Shown here: piece by piece, positions 49,514 to 58,572 of the stretch
Position numbering within the stretch: the first letter of the stretch is position 1
Layout of the letters: every line of letters starts with the position of its first letter
Assembly (NCBI GenBank): GCA_934630495.1
Contig: CAKTVW010000002.1
Coordinates: 1 to 64,000 of the forward strand
Source of the DNA: an uncultured Oscillospiraceae bacterium
GTDB lineage: Bacteria; Bacillota; Clostridia; Oscillospirales; Oscillospiraceae
Direction: 5' to 3'
DNA: 64,000 nucleotides
Position numbers and translations under genes: made by a program
The notes under the pieces: generated by a model
Told to the model about the DNA's origin: nothing
Seen by the model: the letters and a program-made list of their open reading frames with translations, nothing else
The model's database searches: none

Positions 49514-49551
49514 AAAAAATCCCCGCCGTACAAAATACGGCAGGGATTTTT
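49514..49551 (-). terminator. Terminator of the FadR-type regulator gene
   Basis: AAAAATCCC...GCCGTA pairs with TACGGC...GGGATTTTT with one bulged C; it ends 8 bp before the regulator stop codon on the minus strand. Confidence 0.75.
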
Positions 49552-49558
49552 GCGTCGG

Positions 49559-50317
49559 TCAGGTGAACATCATACGCAGAAGAACGGTATAAATGTCCTT
49601 GATATGGTTGCGCATGGCCTGCTTTGCGCGTTTTTGGTCGTGCGTGCGGATGGCATCAAGAATCTGCTCGTGGTATTCAATGGAATTTGCAATGGTGGTT
49701 TGCGGATCGATGGTGTAACCGGAATAACTGCTTCGCTCCAGCTCGTTCGTCACCGCGACCAACGTGTTTTTCAGCAGGGAATTGTTTGATGCCATGGCGA
49801 TCGTAAAATGAAACTGGATATCAAGCTGGGACAGCTCGGCGGCGTCAGTTGTGCCGATCTCCTTCATGCGTGCGATGATATTCTCCAGCTCACGGATTGT
49901 GGAGTCGTCGGCAAATTTTGCTGCGAGGTAGGCGGTCTGCGATTCGAGCATGATGCGATATTCCATGATCTCGTCCAGCGCGGAATTGCGGAACAGATAG
50001 CGAAGCGGCACGGAAGCCACGATCCGCCGCATGGAATTGACGGTGGTGCCGGATTTGCTGCGGCTGATAAAGCCCATGGCCGCCAGCGCGGTGTACGCCT
50101 CGCGGAGCGCGCTGCGGCCGATGCCGAGCTGTCGGCACATGTCGTTCTCGTTCGGGAAGGTATACCCCGGTTTCAGTGTTTCATCCATGATCATGTCGAT
50201 CAGCTTGTCGAGCAGTGCGTTGGTGATGCTCTTTTTTGTGACCTCGCCGAGATTGCTGTACAGCGCGGAGGTCATCTGATCGTTCAAGCCCTGCGCCAGT
50301 AATGAAGTACCGCTCAT
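49559..50317 (-). CDS. GntR-family regulator, FadR subfamily
   Basis: 252-residue repressor. The winged helix covers about 30-100 (FPNENDMCRQLGIGRSALREAYTALAAMG), and the FCD effector domain follows with a metal-type ligand set in LDIQFHFTIA, EYHEQILDAI and MRNHI. FCD regulators commonly sense carboxylic acids or sugar acids. The reading frame extends upstream past the promoter, so the ATG at 50317, with GAGAGGTGAAA before it, is preferred. It diverges from the ten-gene catabolic operon and is the obvious local regulator. Confidence 0.88.
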   Translation of the reverse strand: MSGTSLLAQGLNDQMTSALYSNLGEVTKKSITNALLDKLIDMIMDETLKPGYTFPNENDMCRQLGIGRSALREAYTALAAMGFISRSKSGTTVNSMRRIVASVPLRYLFRNSALDEIMEYRIMLESQTAYLAAKFADDSTIRELENIIARMKEIGTTDAAELSQLDIQFHFTIAMASNNSLLKNTLVAVTNELERSSYSGYTIDPQTTIANSIEYHEQILDAIRTHDQKRAKQAMRNHIKDIYTVLLRMMFT

Positions 50318-50343
50318 ATTTTCACCTCTCCCTTTACCGATAT

Positions 50344-50371
50344 AGTATACCATAAATTTGTAAAAGGTCAA
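50344..50371 (-). promoter_or_regulatory. Promoter of the FadR-type gene
   Basis: TTGACC-N16-TATACT on the minus strand with a TG extension, 27 nt before the ATG. Confidence 0.6.
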
Positions 50372-50477
50372 GTAATACGGACAATGTTATGCAAAAATTC
50401 GGCGCCGGGCGTGCTGACCTTTCGGCAGGCGCGGGACGAACTGGGCGGAAAAACGCGTCGATTTGTGCGGAGAATGT

Positions 50478-50501
50478 ATGTTGTCTGACAACAGACAACA
50501 T
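50478..50501. promoter_or_regulatory. Operator 1 for the FadR-type regulator
   Basis: ATGTTGTCTG and CAGACAACAT flank ACAA, a perfect 10-bp palindrome. Its core TTGTCTGACAA fits the FadR-subfamily TNGTNNNACNA pattern and repeats at 50640. No clear promoter for the catabolic operon is visible between the two sites. Confidence 0.65.
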
Positions 50502-50639
50502 AGAAATCAACACCACGCATTGGTAAAAGTGAACAAGAAAAATTTGCAGAATTTGTGCAATATTCGGATAGATTTCGCGAAAAATCTGTGGTAATATGTT
50601 TATGCAAGCCAAGGACAGCAGATAATGACACGCGGTTGT

Positions 50640-50656
50640 ATGTTGTCTGACAACAT
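50640..50656. promoter_or_regulatory. Operator 2 for the FadR-type regulator
   Basis: ATGTTGTC-T-GACAACAT, a perfect 17-bp palindrome, 24 nt before the first gene of the catabolic operon. It shares 16 of its 17 bases with operator 1. Confidence 0.7.
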
Positions 50657-50680
50657 GAATCAAAGTAAAGGGAGATGCTT

Positions 50681-51739
50681 ATGAAGAAATCCGATGGACG
50701 AGGGATCCTCTGGGGAGGATACCTGAACAACGACCACCCCATCACGAAAGAGGTCTGGCTGAAGGAGGCATTTCCGGAATGGGGGTCTTTTCTGAATCGC
50801 CGGATCGAGAATTACGAGGTCCCCGAGGGACAAGTGAGTCTTTGGTGGTGCGGCGGTCCGTCTTGGGTGCTGAAGACCGATGCGGGCGGCATCTTCCTGA
50901 TCGACCAGAACTGCGCGCCGTCGCACTATACCACCTATGATTACTGCGGCGTCTGCCGTCAGGCGGGTGCGGACAGCATCAACTGGCTGCGCCTGAATCC
51001 GCAGGTTATTGACCCGTGGGAATTTAAGAAAATCGACGGTGTGTTCTGCACACACACGCACGCCGATCACTGCGATATCTTCACCGTGAACGCCGCGCTG
51101 CAGACCTCTGAGGCAAAGTTCTATGCACCGCCTGTTACGGCCGAGCGGCTGCGCAGTTTTCATGTACCCGACGACCGGTTGTGCGTGGCGCGTGTCGGCG
51201 ATGTGTTCGAGGTTCCCGGTGCAAGAGTACACATTCTCATGTGCTACGACCAGACGGCCATTCGCACCGGCGGCGGAAAGGAGTTGCTGCCCTTCGAGGA
51301 GTGCTGCTGCTCGTTCCTGTTCGAAACCTCGGCGGGCAATATCATGTTCCTCGGCGACACGTGGTATCATGACGGCTATGTCAAGGTCGGCAAGGAATAC
51401 GATATCGATGTTGCAATTTTCGACATGGGCTTCAACGCACCCGGCGCCACGGACAAAATGACACCCTATGATGCCGCGCGGCTTGGACAGACGCTCAGAG
51501 CCAAGGTGCTGATCCCCGACCACTATGACAACTGGGTCAACTGTGCAGGCGACCCCGACCTTATCATCAATCAATTCGAGCGCATCGTCGCGGAAAACAC
51601 GCCGGAGATCAAGACGGTCATTATGCGCTGCGCGGGCCGCTTCGATTTCCCGAAGGACCGGGATATCAAACGTTACCGCTACCCGGACGGAAGCGAAAAC
51701 TACGATGTGAGCAAATCGGTTTACGGAAACAAAGATTAA
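50681..51739 (+). CDS. UlaG-like metallo-beta-lactamase-fold hydrolase
   Basis: 352-residue cytosolic metallohydrolase. The metal motif is CTHTHADHCD (HxHxDH), with further ligands in FLGDTWYHDG and IPDHYDNWVN. The long N-terminal WGGYLNNDHP segment and overall length fit the UlaG group, whose founder opens the lactone of L-ascorbate-6-phosphate. Here a sugar-acid lactone is a reasonable but unproven substrate. I use the ATG at 50681 because AAAGGGA lies 7 nt upstream; an ATG 6 nt earlier is too close to it. First gene of the catabolic operon. Confidence 0.82.
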   Translation: MKKSDGRGILWGGYLNNDHPITKEVWLKEAFPEWGSFLNRRIENYEVPEGQVSLWWCGGPSWVLKTDAGGIFLIDQNCAPSHYTTYDYCGVCRQAGADSINWLRLNPQVIDPWEFKKIDGVFCTHTHADHCDIFTVNAALQTSEAKFYAPPVTAERLRSFHVPDDRLCVARVGDVFEVPGARVHILMCYDQTAIRTGGGKELLPFEECCCSFLFETSAGNIMFLGDTWYHDGYVKVGKEYDIDVAIFDMGFNAPGATDKMTPYDAARLGQTLRAKVLIPDHYDNWVNCAGDPDLIINQFERIVAENTPEIKTVIMRCAGRFDFPKDRDIKRYRYPDGSENYDVSKSVYGNKD

Positions 51740-51751
51740 GGAGGAAAACAA

Positions 51752-52693
51752 ATGGCAAAACAGAGAAAGGTGATCGTCACGGCGGCCGTGACCGGAGGAA
51801 TCCACACGCCGACAATGACTCCCTATCTGCCCAAGGGGCCGGATGAAGTCGCGCGGGACGCCATCGACGCGGCAAATGCGGGCGCTTCGATCGTGCATAT
51901 TCATGCGCGCAGAGACGTGACGGGTCAGCCGACGGCGGATTTTGACAGCTTCGAGCAGATCCTGACGAAGGTCAAGAAGGCGAGCAACGTCGTTATCGGC
52001 ATTACCACCGGCGGTGCACAGGGAATGACGGTAGAAGAGCGCTTCGCGGTGATCGATCGTTTCAAACCGGAAATGGCCTCGGCAAACGGCGGCTCCATCA
52101 ATTTCTGCCTCTCCAAGCTTGCCGACGGTCCGGGAATGGACGCGCCGAAGTTCGACTGGGAGGTGCCGTTCCTGAAGGGAACCTACGATAACGTGTTTAA
52201 AAACACCTTCAAGGATATGGAATACTGTATCCGCACAATGAATCGCAACAATACCTTCCCGGAGTTTGAGATCTTTGACTACGGCCAGATCGCGAACCTT
52301 GCGCACTTCAAGAAGATGGGCATTCTGCCGAAGCAGATCTATTTGCAGTTCATCATGGGCGTTATGGGCGGTATGCCGATGGGCTTGGACGGTCTGCTGT
52401 TCGTTATCGATCAGGCCAAGAAAACACTGGGCAACGACATCATGTATTCCATGGTGGCGGGCGGCCGCCGGATGTTCCGCTATGAGACTGTCTGCGCCGT
52501 GACGGGCGGCAACGTTCGCGTCGGCATGGAGGACGGCATTTACATCAAGCCGAACGGCGAGCTGGCGGTCAGCAATGCCGCACAGGTCGAGAAGATCATC
52601 AAGATCCTGAAGGAGCTGGACTATGAGATCGCGACGCCCGACGAGGTGCGCGAGACGTTCGGCCTGAAGGGCGGCGACAAGGTGGATTTCTGA
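51752..52693 (+). CDS. Beta-keto acid cleavage enzyme (BKACE / Kce family)
   Basis: 313-residue TIM-barrel zinc enzyme of the DUF849 family. Members split a beta-keto acid with acetyl-CoA into acetoacetate and a new acyl-CoA; the founder acts on 3-keto-5-aminohexanoate in lysine fermentation. The zinc His pair is in VHIHARRD, the N-terminal TAAVTGGIHTP strand carries part of the active site, and GGNVRVGMEDG holds the conserved C-terminal Glu. No other lysine-fermentation gene is near, so the substrate is probably a different keto acid made by neighbouring enzymes. TAAGGAGG precedes the ATG. Confidence 0.9.
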   Translation: MAKQRKVIVTAAVTGGIHTPTMTPYLPKGPDEVARDAIDAANAGASIVHIHARRDVTGQPTADFDSFEQILTKVKKASNVVIGITTGGAQGMTVEERFAVIDRFKPEMASANGGSINFCLSKLADGPGMDAPKFDWEVPFLKGTYDNVFKNTFKDMEYCIRTMNRNNTFPEFEIFDYGQIANLAHFKKMGILPKQIYLQFIMGVMGGMPMGLDGLLFVIDQAKKTLGNDIMYSMVAGGRRMFRYETVCAVTGGNVRVGMEDGIYIKPNGELAVSNAAQVEKIIKILKELDYEIATPDEVRETFGLKGGDKVDF

Positions 52694-52799
52694 TCGGCTG
52701 CTTTTACCCGCGTACCCTGCACGGCATATTCCCCTTGAAAACGGTATCCCGGGCGGAACGCCGCCTTGAATACAGAATAAGACAAAATAGGAGGAAATT

Positions 52800-53897
52800 A
52801 TGAAAAAGCTAGTATCACTTCTGCTGATCCTCGCAGTGACGGTCTGCCTGTTTGCGGGCTGTCAGAAGACCGACGGGAAGGACGGGGAGGACCTTTCCGA
52901 AAAGCTGAATACCACGCTGTATGTCGGCTGCTCCGTGCGTTTCTTCTCCAACCCCTATATGGTCACGATCAACGACGGTTGTGAGCTGTTCTGCAAGTAC
53001 CTTGACTCGATCGGTCAGAAATACGAGTATGAGGCCATGCTGAACGAAGGCTCCAGCGATACGCAGATCAACCAAATCAGTGCCTTCCTCGCAAAGTCCG
53101 GCGGCAATGCAATCCTTTTCTGCGATCCCAACGAGGCTGCCATCTGCGGAACCATTGCCGAAATGGTTTCGGATGCCGGCGCCTATATGTGTACCACATG
53201 GAACAAGCCCGATGACATTAATGTTTGGGACTACGACGGCTGGGTTGCGCACCACTCTCCCGATGATGTCGATATGGGCTATCAGATTGCCATGGAGATG
53301 TTCTCGCAGTTCGATACGCCCTATCAGGGCAAGATTGTCTGTATACAGGGCCTCCTCGGCAACACTACGGCGGTCAACCGCCGCGCCGGTCTGCAAAAGG
53401 CGCTTGATGAGTGCCCGGGCGTGGAGCTCGTTGCTGACGAGACTGCCAACTGGAGCGCCGATACTGCGCTGGAGGTCATGGAAACATGGCTGGCTGTCCA
53501 CACCGATATTGACGGCGTGTGGTGTGCAAATGACAATATGGCAATGGGCGCGATCAAGGCGCTGGAGGCCAAGGGCCTTGCCGGAACGGTAAAGGTCTGC
53601 GGCATCAACGCGATCGAAAGCGCGCTGGACTATATTGAAAACGGCTATATGACCTGCACGGCAGACTGCCAGGGCTGGCAGCAGGGCGGCTATACGCTCG
53701 CAATCTGCTATGACGCATGGCTGGGCAAGATCGACGTTCCTACGCTTGACCACAAGTACCGCCTTTTCGGCACTGCCTGCACAATTGTCGATAAGGACAA
53801 TGTTGAGAAGTTCCGTCAGGAGTTCTATGTTGACGGCGTGAAGATGGACTTTGAAAATTATTGGGACGCATTCCGTCTCGGTGATTATCCCGTTTGA
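52800..53897 (+). CDS. Sugar ABC transporter binding lipoprotein (RbsB-like)
   Basis: 365-residue lipoprotein of the periplasmic-binding-protein-like type B fold. The signal peptide ends with LFAGC, Cys21 being lipidated. The mature part has VGCSVRFFSNPYM at the first strand, FCDPNEAAICG, and DGVWCANDNMAMGAIKAL at the second-domain entry, typical of ribose/galactose/polyol-binding proteins. Ligand residues cannot be read. Together with the next three genes it forms a complete importer. AGGAGG precedes the ATG. Confidence 0.9.
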   Translation: MKKLVSLLLILAVTVCLFAGCQKTDGKDGEDLSEKLNTTLYVGCSVRFFSNPYMVTINDGCELFCKYLDSIGQKYEYEAMLNEGSSDTQINQISAFLAKSGGNAILFCDPNEAAICGTIAEMVSDAGAYMCTTWNKPDDINVWDYDGWVAHHSPDDVDMGYQIAMEMFSQFDTPYQGKIVCIQGLLGNTTAVNRRAGLQKALDECPGVELVADETANWSADTALEVMETWLAVHTDIDGVWCANDNMAMGAIKALEAKGLAGTVKVCGINAIESALDYIENGYMTCTADCQGWQQGGYTLAICYDAWLGKIDVPTLDHKYRLFGTACTIVDKDNVEKFRQEFYVDGVKMDFENYWDAFRLGDYPV

Positions 53898-53922
53898 TCC
53901 TCTCCGCACTCCTTCTTGGCAG

Positions 53923-53981
53923 CCGCCGCAGCTCCGAGGCGCACGGAATGAGCAGATACCGCGCGCCCCGGACTGCGGCGG
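53923..53981 (+). other. Inverted repeat between binding-protein and permease genes
   Basis: CCGCCGCAG at 53923-53931 pairs perfectly with CTGCGGCGG at 53973-53981 in a 205-bp spacer without a gene. It may stabilise the upstream message as the hairpin at 3314 does in the nucleoside operon. Confidence 0.4.
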
Positions 53982-54102
53982 GAGCGCCGTGTTTCCGACG
54001 GAGTGGAGCGATGACAGACTCATGCGCAGCACGATAAATCGTCCGCACTGATTTCTGCGAAGCACCTCGGAAAATCAACTCTACTATAAGGAGAAAACAG
54101 CA

Positions 54103-55119
54103 ATGTCATCGATTAAAGCAAACAGGTCGATTGGCGAAGAATTTGTCATCAAAACGCAAAAAGAGCAAAAGAAAGCTTCAATGATCCAGTTTATGCCGGT
54201 AGTCGTATTGGCGTTTCTGCTGCTGATCTTCTCAGTGACCTGCCCAAAAAGCTTTCTGACGTTCTATAATCTGCGAACGATTCTGAATCAGCTTTCCATT
54301 ACGCTGATCATTTCGGTCGGCATTACCTTTGTGATTCTGATCGGCTCCGTAGACCTTTCGGTTGACGGCGTTGTTGGGCTGGCAGGCTCGCTGGTGTCCG
54401 TGCTTGTCTTGAATAACAAATATGCGACGAATCTCGGACTGCTGGGCGTGTTGATCAGCATACTTGCAGGCATCGCCTGCGGCTTTGTCTCCGGCCTGAT
54501 CCACGCAAAGCTGAAAATCAGCTCCTTTATGGTCACCTACGCCATGTGCGCGGTGGCAAGAGGATTCGGCGTTATGTCATATGATGGGCTGTTCGCCAAC
54601 ATCACCGATCCGTTCCTTCTTTCGATTCCCGGCGCGAGCTTCCTCGGCATTCCGGCCATTACATGGATCGCCTTTGCGGTGCTGGGCATCGCGCTTCTCA
54701 TTCAGAACAGAACCCCCTTCGGACGCCATATGTATGCCGTCGGCACGAATGAGGCTGTCCCACGCATGACCGGTGTGAATGTCGACTGGGTCAAGATCCG
54801 CGCATTTATGTGGGCAGGAGGCTGCATGGCGCTTGCCGGCGTGCTCGCCGCGCTCCGATTGGGAAGCGGTATTGTGGACGTCGGCGACGGACAGTTTTTT
54901 CCGGCACAGGCGGCGGTCGTGATCGGCGGCACCTCGCTGGCAGGCGGCAGAGGCGGCGTGCTCAATACGCTGGTCGGCTCACTGGTCATCACCGTTTTAA
55001 ACGTCGGTCTGCTGCTTTTGGGCATTAACACCTATATCCGTTCGGGCATTCAGGGCCTTATCATTGTTGCGGCGGTCGCCCTGACCGTGCTGCGCAGCAA
55101 GAGAACGATCTGTAAGTGA
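54103..55119 (+). CDS. Sugar ABC transporter permease (RbsC-like), first
   Basis: 338-residue membrane permease with about eight to ten helices. A hydrophilic N-terminal 28 residues precede the first helix; VILIGSVDLSVDGVVGLAGS is the hallmark RbsC segment, GTNEAVPRMTGVNVDW the cytoplasmic coupling loop and GGTSLAGGRGGVLNTLVGS the conserved last loop. Followed 10 nt later by the ATPase. Two different permeases imply a heteromeric channel. Confidence 0.92.
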   Translation: MSSIKANRSIGEEFVIKTQKEQKKASMIQFMPVVVLAFLLLIFSVTCPKSFLTFYNLRTILNQLSITLIISVGITFVILIGSVDLSVDGVVGLAGSLVSVLVLNNKYATNLGLLGVLISILAGIACGFVSGLIHAKLKISSFMVTYAMCAVARGFGVMSYDGLFANITDPFLLSIPGASFLGIPAITWIAFAVLGIALLIQNRTPFGRHMYAVGTNEAVPRMTGVNVDWVKIRAFMWAGGCMALAGVLAALRLGSGIVDVGDGQFFPAQAAVVIGGTSLAGGRGGVLNTLVGSLVITVLNVGLLLLGINTYIRSGIQGLIIVAAVALTVLRSKRTICK

Positions 55120-55129
55120 GGAGCCGGCT

Positions 55130-56656
55130 ATGAATCAGGATATTTTATTTGAAGTTAAAAATATTTCTAAATTTTTTGGCGGGAATCCTGCGCTGAAGGG
55201 TGTCAGCATGACGATTCGGTGCGGCGAAATCATCGGACTTGTCGGCGAAAACGGCGCCGGAAAAAGCACGCTGCTGAAGATCATCATGGGCGTTCAGCCG
55301 CCGAGCGGCGGCGAAATGCGGCTCTGCGGAAAGGAATACGCGCCCAAAACGCCGCGCGAGGCAAATGACTGCGGCGTCAGCATGGTGTTTCAGGAGCAGT
55401 CGCTGATTACCAATCTGACCGTCGGACAGAACATTTTCTTCGGAGATGAGCGTCGTTTTGCCGTTTGCGGTTTCATCAACTATCGAAAAATGTACGAGCA
55501 GGCGAAAAAGTGCCTTGCCGATGTCGGATTGGAGAGTGTCAAGCCGGAAAAATATGTCCGCGACCTGAACTTTGCAACGCGGCAGCTCGTAGAGATCGGC
55601 CGCGCGGTCAACAAGGCGCATTCCTCCGGCGCGGAGCACGCTTTGATATTGCTCGACGAGCCGACCTCGGTCTTGAACGAGACGGAAGTCAAGCTGCTCT
55701 ATGAGCAGGTCAGAAGGCTGGCAAAGCTGGGACATTCCGTTATCTTTGTTTCGCATCGCCTCGACGAGGTGCTTGAGCTGACCGATCGGATCTATGTCTT
55801 TCGTGATGCGGAAAACGCGGGCGATTTCATCACCGCGGACTGCACGGAGCTGATGCTCTATGAGGCCATGGTCGGCAAGGCGTCGACCAACGAGTACTAC
55901 GGTCTGGACCGCCAGCGCGAACCGGATGCGGAGGTCGTGCTGGAGACCGAGAAGCTGCACCTGTTCGGCCAATTCAAGGATGTGTCCTTTCAGCTGCACC
56001 GCGGCGAGATCCTGGGCTTTTGCGGCGTGGTCGGTTCCGGCAAGGAGGAGCTGTGCTATGTTCTCAGCGGTGACGAGCTGCCCACGGACGGCAGACTGAA
56101 GATTCGGGGAAAAACCGCACATTATTCCAGCCCCGCCGACGCACTTCAAAACGGACTGACCATGATCCCGCAGGAACGTAACGCCGAGGGTGTTTTCGGT
56201 ATTCTGGACATCACGGACAATATCGCCGCCTCGAGTCTGAAAAAGAACGCGCATTTTATTTTCCTGTCCGGCCGTAAAATGGTCGCGCAGGCAAAGGAAT
56301 GGATCGAGCGTCTGCGTATTCGCACGCCGAGCCACAAAACCGACGTCGTGAATCTGTCCGGCGGCAATGCGCAGAAGGTCGTTTTTGCCAAGATGCTTTC
56401 CAGTGAATGCGATATCATTTTGCTGAACCACCCGACGCGCGGCGTGGATATCGGTGCAAAGGTCGAGATCTATGCGCTGATCCGGCAGATGGCGCTGGAA
56501 GGGAAGTCCGTCATTCTGCTCGGCGACACGCTCGACGAGTGCATCGGACTGAGCAACCGCGTGCTGGTCATGAAGGACGGGCTGGTTACCGGGGAATTTG
56601 ACGCTCCGCCGGACAAGAAGCCGGGGCACCTCGAAATCCTGCAGTGTATGATGTAG
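55130..56656 (+). CDS. Sugar ABC transporter ATP-binding protein (RbsA-like)
   Basis: 508-residue tandem ATPase. The first half has Walker A GENGAGKSTLLK and Walker B ALILLDEPTS, but its signature is degenerate (NFATRQLVEIGRAV in place of LSxGQxQ). The second half has GVVGSGKEEL, signature LSGGNAQKVVFAKML and LNHPTRGVDIGAK. Degeneracy of one site is usual for this class. It stands between its two permeases. Confidence 0.93.
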   Translation: MNQDILFEVKNISKFFGGNPALKGVSMTIRCGEIIGLVGENGAGKSTLLKIIMGVQPPSGGEMRLCGKEYAPKTPREANDCGVSMVFQEQSLITNLTVGQNIFFGDERRFAVCGFINYRKMYEQAKKCLADVGLESVKPEKYVRDLNFATRQLVEIGRAVNKAHSSGAEHALILLDEPTSVLNETEVKLLYEQVRRLAKLGHSVIFVSHRLDEVLELTDRIYVFRDAENAGDFITADCTELMLYEAMVGKASTNEYYGLDRQREPDAEVVLETEKLHLFGQFKDVSFQLHRGEILGFCGVVGSGKEELCYVLSGDELPTDGRLKIRGKTAHYSSPADALQNGLTMIPQERNAEGVFGILDITDNIAASSLKKNAHFIFLSGRKMVAQAKEWIERLRIRTPSHKTDVVNLSGGNAQKVVFAKMLSSECDIILLNHPTRGVDIGAKVEIYALIRQMALEGKSVILLGDTLDECIGLSNRVLVMKDGLVTGEFDAPPDKKPGHLEILQCMM

Positions 56657-56669
56657 GGAGGGACAGTCA

Positions 56670-57638
56670 TTGAAGGAAAACCGTAAATTGAAGGTACAGA
56701 AGGTCAAATCGGTCGCGCTGTCCTACGCAAGCATCTGGGCACTGATTCTGATCGTTCTTGCATTTTACATCATCAATCCCAATTTCTTAAACGCTTATAA
56801 CATCAAAAATCTTCTGACCAATATGGCGCCGCTGCTTGTCATGGCCTGCGGTGCGACCTTTGTTCGCCTGCTCGGCTCGCTTGACCTGTCGATGGGTGCG
56901 GTTTGCTCCTGCGCCAACGTTATTCTGGTCAAGCTGATGCCCTCTGCCGGTGCGTGGGCGTATGCGGCGGCGGTCGGCTTCGGCATTCTGACGGGCTTCC
57001 TGCTCGGCGTGATCCATGCGAAGCTGAAGATTCCCTCCTTTATTGCCTCACTTGGTATGATGAATGTTTACAACAGCGTTGCCCTGCTGATCACTGATGC
57101 ACCTATGACGATTGCTGCGGCACAGAAGCCCCTGGTTGCGTGGGCTAGAGTGACTTTCGGCGTGATCGGCATAACGACGATCATTGCCGCAGTGATTATG
57201 CTGCTGCTGTATTTTCTCCAAAAGCGCACGACACTCGGAAAAAGCATCAGCATGATCGGAGCAAACGAGCGCACCGCACGGATCTCCGGCATCCATGTTG
57301 ACAGAACTAAGATTTTTGCCTTTACGATCTGCGGCATGGCAAGCGCGGTTTCTGGCCTCCTGCTGGCAATCAAGCTGCAAAGCTCCGCACCGACCGTCGG
57401 CAGTCCGCTGACGCTGCAGGCTGTTGCCGCCGTGCTGCTCGGTGGCACCGCGATGACCGGCGGCAAGGGCAGCGTCCTGATGACGCTTTTCGGCGCGATG
57501 ATGGTAACGGTCATCGAAAACGGTATGACCATTATCGGTGTTGACGCTTTTTGGAGTCAAATCATATTCGGTGCGCTCATTCTGCTTGCCATGTTCCTGA
57601 CCTCGGATCGCAGCCGAAAAAATCTAATTGTAAAATAG
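56670..57638 (+). CDS. Sugar ABC transporter permease (RbsC-like), second
   Basis: 322-residue membrane protein with the RbsC marks VRLLGSLDLSMGAVCSCAN, GANERTARISGIHVDR and LGGTAMTGGKGSVLMT. It starts with TTG at 56670 after GGGAGGGACAG; no better ATG start fits. It completes the importer with the binding protein at 52800. Confidence 0.91.
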   Translation: MKENRKLKVQKVKSVALSYASIWALILIVLAFYIINPNFLNAYNIKNLLTNMAPLLVMACGATFVRLLGSLDLSMGAVCSCANVILVKLMPSAGAWAYAAAVGFGILTGFLLGVIHAKLKIPSFIASLGMMNVYNSVALLITDAPMTIAAAQKPLVAWARVTFGVIGITTIIAAVIMLLLYFLQKRTTLGKSISMIGANERTARISGIHVDRTKIFAFTICGMASAVSGLLLAIKLQSSAPTVGSPLTLQAVAAVLLGGTAMTGGKGSVLMTLFGAMMVTVIENGMTIIGVDAFWSQIIFGALILLAMFLTSDRSRKNLIVK

Positions 57639-57668
57639 TACAACCGAAAGAACAGAAAGGAAAAAGAA

Positions 57669-58517
57669 ATGAAAGTTACACTGCTTCTGGAAAACCACAG
57701 CCTTTTCAACAAGTTTTACAACGCCGAGCATGGTTTCTCTGCGTGGATCGAGGACGAAGACAAAAAAGTTCTGTTTGACACCGCGTATTCCGATAAATTC
57801 ATTCACAATGCCGAGGCCATGGGGATCGATCTGCGTCTTGCGGATTACGTCATTATTTCCCACGGTCATTATGACCATTGCGGCGGCCTGAAATATCTTA
57901 TCCGGTATTATCGGGATAACGCCATGTTCCGCAAGCCCGTGCTCCTGATGACCACGCCGGACATTATGCGCCCGAAGTACCAGTTTGAGTGGAATGTCCC
58001 GTTGGGCATGGACGTGAGCATGGAGGTTCTGCAGCAGTATTTTGACGTGCGCTTTATTGCCGAGCCGTTCTGGATCACGAAAAATCTCTGCTATATGGGC
58101 ATCACCGAGATCAGCAATGATTTTGAGCGCTCCTTCCCGCAGTCGCCCAAGGTGCTCATCGACGGCAAATGGGTCGACGATTATGTCGACGAGGATACAC
58201 AGCTCTGCTATCGCCATAAAAACGGCGAGGAATGCAGTGTCGTGGCGGCCTGTGCGCACTATGGGATCTGCAATATTATGGAGTACGCGAAAAAGCTGAC
58301 CGGTGCGAAGAAGGTCAATACCTATCTCGGCGGCTCGCATCTTCGCTCCGACGAGGTGCCCGAGCCGCAGATGCAGAAAACCTGCGAATATGTGGCAAAG
58401 GAGAAGATTGAGCGCTTCTATATTTGCCACGATACCGACCTGCCTTGCGTAATCCGTCTGGCGAATGCCTGCCCCGCAATGGAAGCGGGGGTTGGGCTGG
58501 TTGTGGAGTGCGACTGA
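57669..58517 (+). CDS. Metallo-beta-lactamase-fold hydrolase, RFAP-synthase-like
   Basis: 282-residue MBL-fold protein. LLENHSLFNKFYNAEHGFS opens it and the metal motif is SHGHYDHCGG (HxHxDH), with VAACAHYGICNI supplying the next His. Overall it resembles the group annotated as dihydropterin-aminobenzene-phosphate synthase-like, which in most bacteria is of unknown substrate. It differs clearly from the UlaG-like protein at the operon start, so two different lactamase-fold enzymes serve this pathway. Confidence 0.82.
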   Translation: MKVTLLLENHSLFNKFYNAEHGFSAWIEDEDKKVLFDTAYSDKFIHNAEAMGIDLRLADYVIISHGHYDHCGGLKYLIRYYRDNAMFRKPVLLMTTPDIMRPKYQFEWNVPLGMDVSMEVLQQYFDVRFIAEPFWITKNLCYMGITEISNDFERSFPQSPKVLIDGKWVDDYVDEDTQLCYRHKNGEECSVVAACAHYGICNIMEYAKKLTGAKKVNTYLGGSHLRSDEVPEPQMQKTCEYVAKEKIERFYICHDTDLPCVIRLANACPAMEAGVGLVVECD

Positions 58518-58572
58518 GTGCGAAGATGTTCCGACTTGCGTCGGCAAAAGCAACAGGCAAAGGAGACAAAAT

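Noticed and set aside
55561..55620. Broken ATPase because the first ABC signature is degenerate
   Set aside because: Asymmetry between the two nucleotide sites is common in ribose-type tandem ATPases, and the second site is intact.
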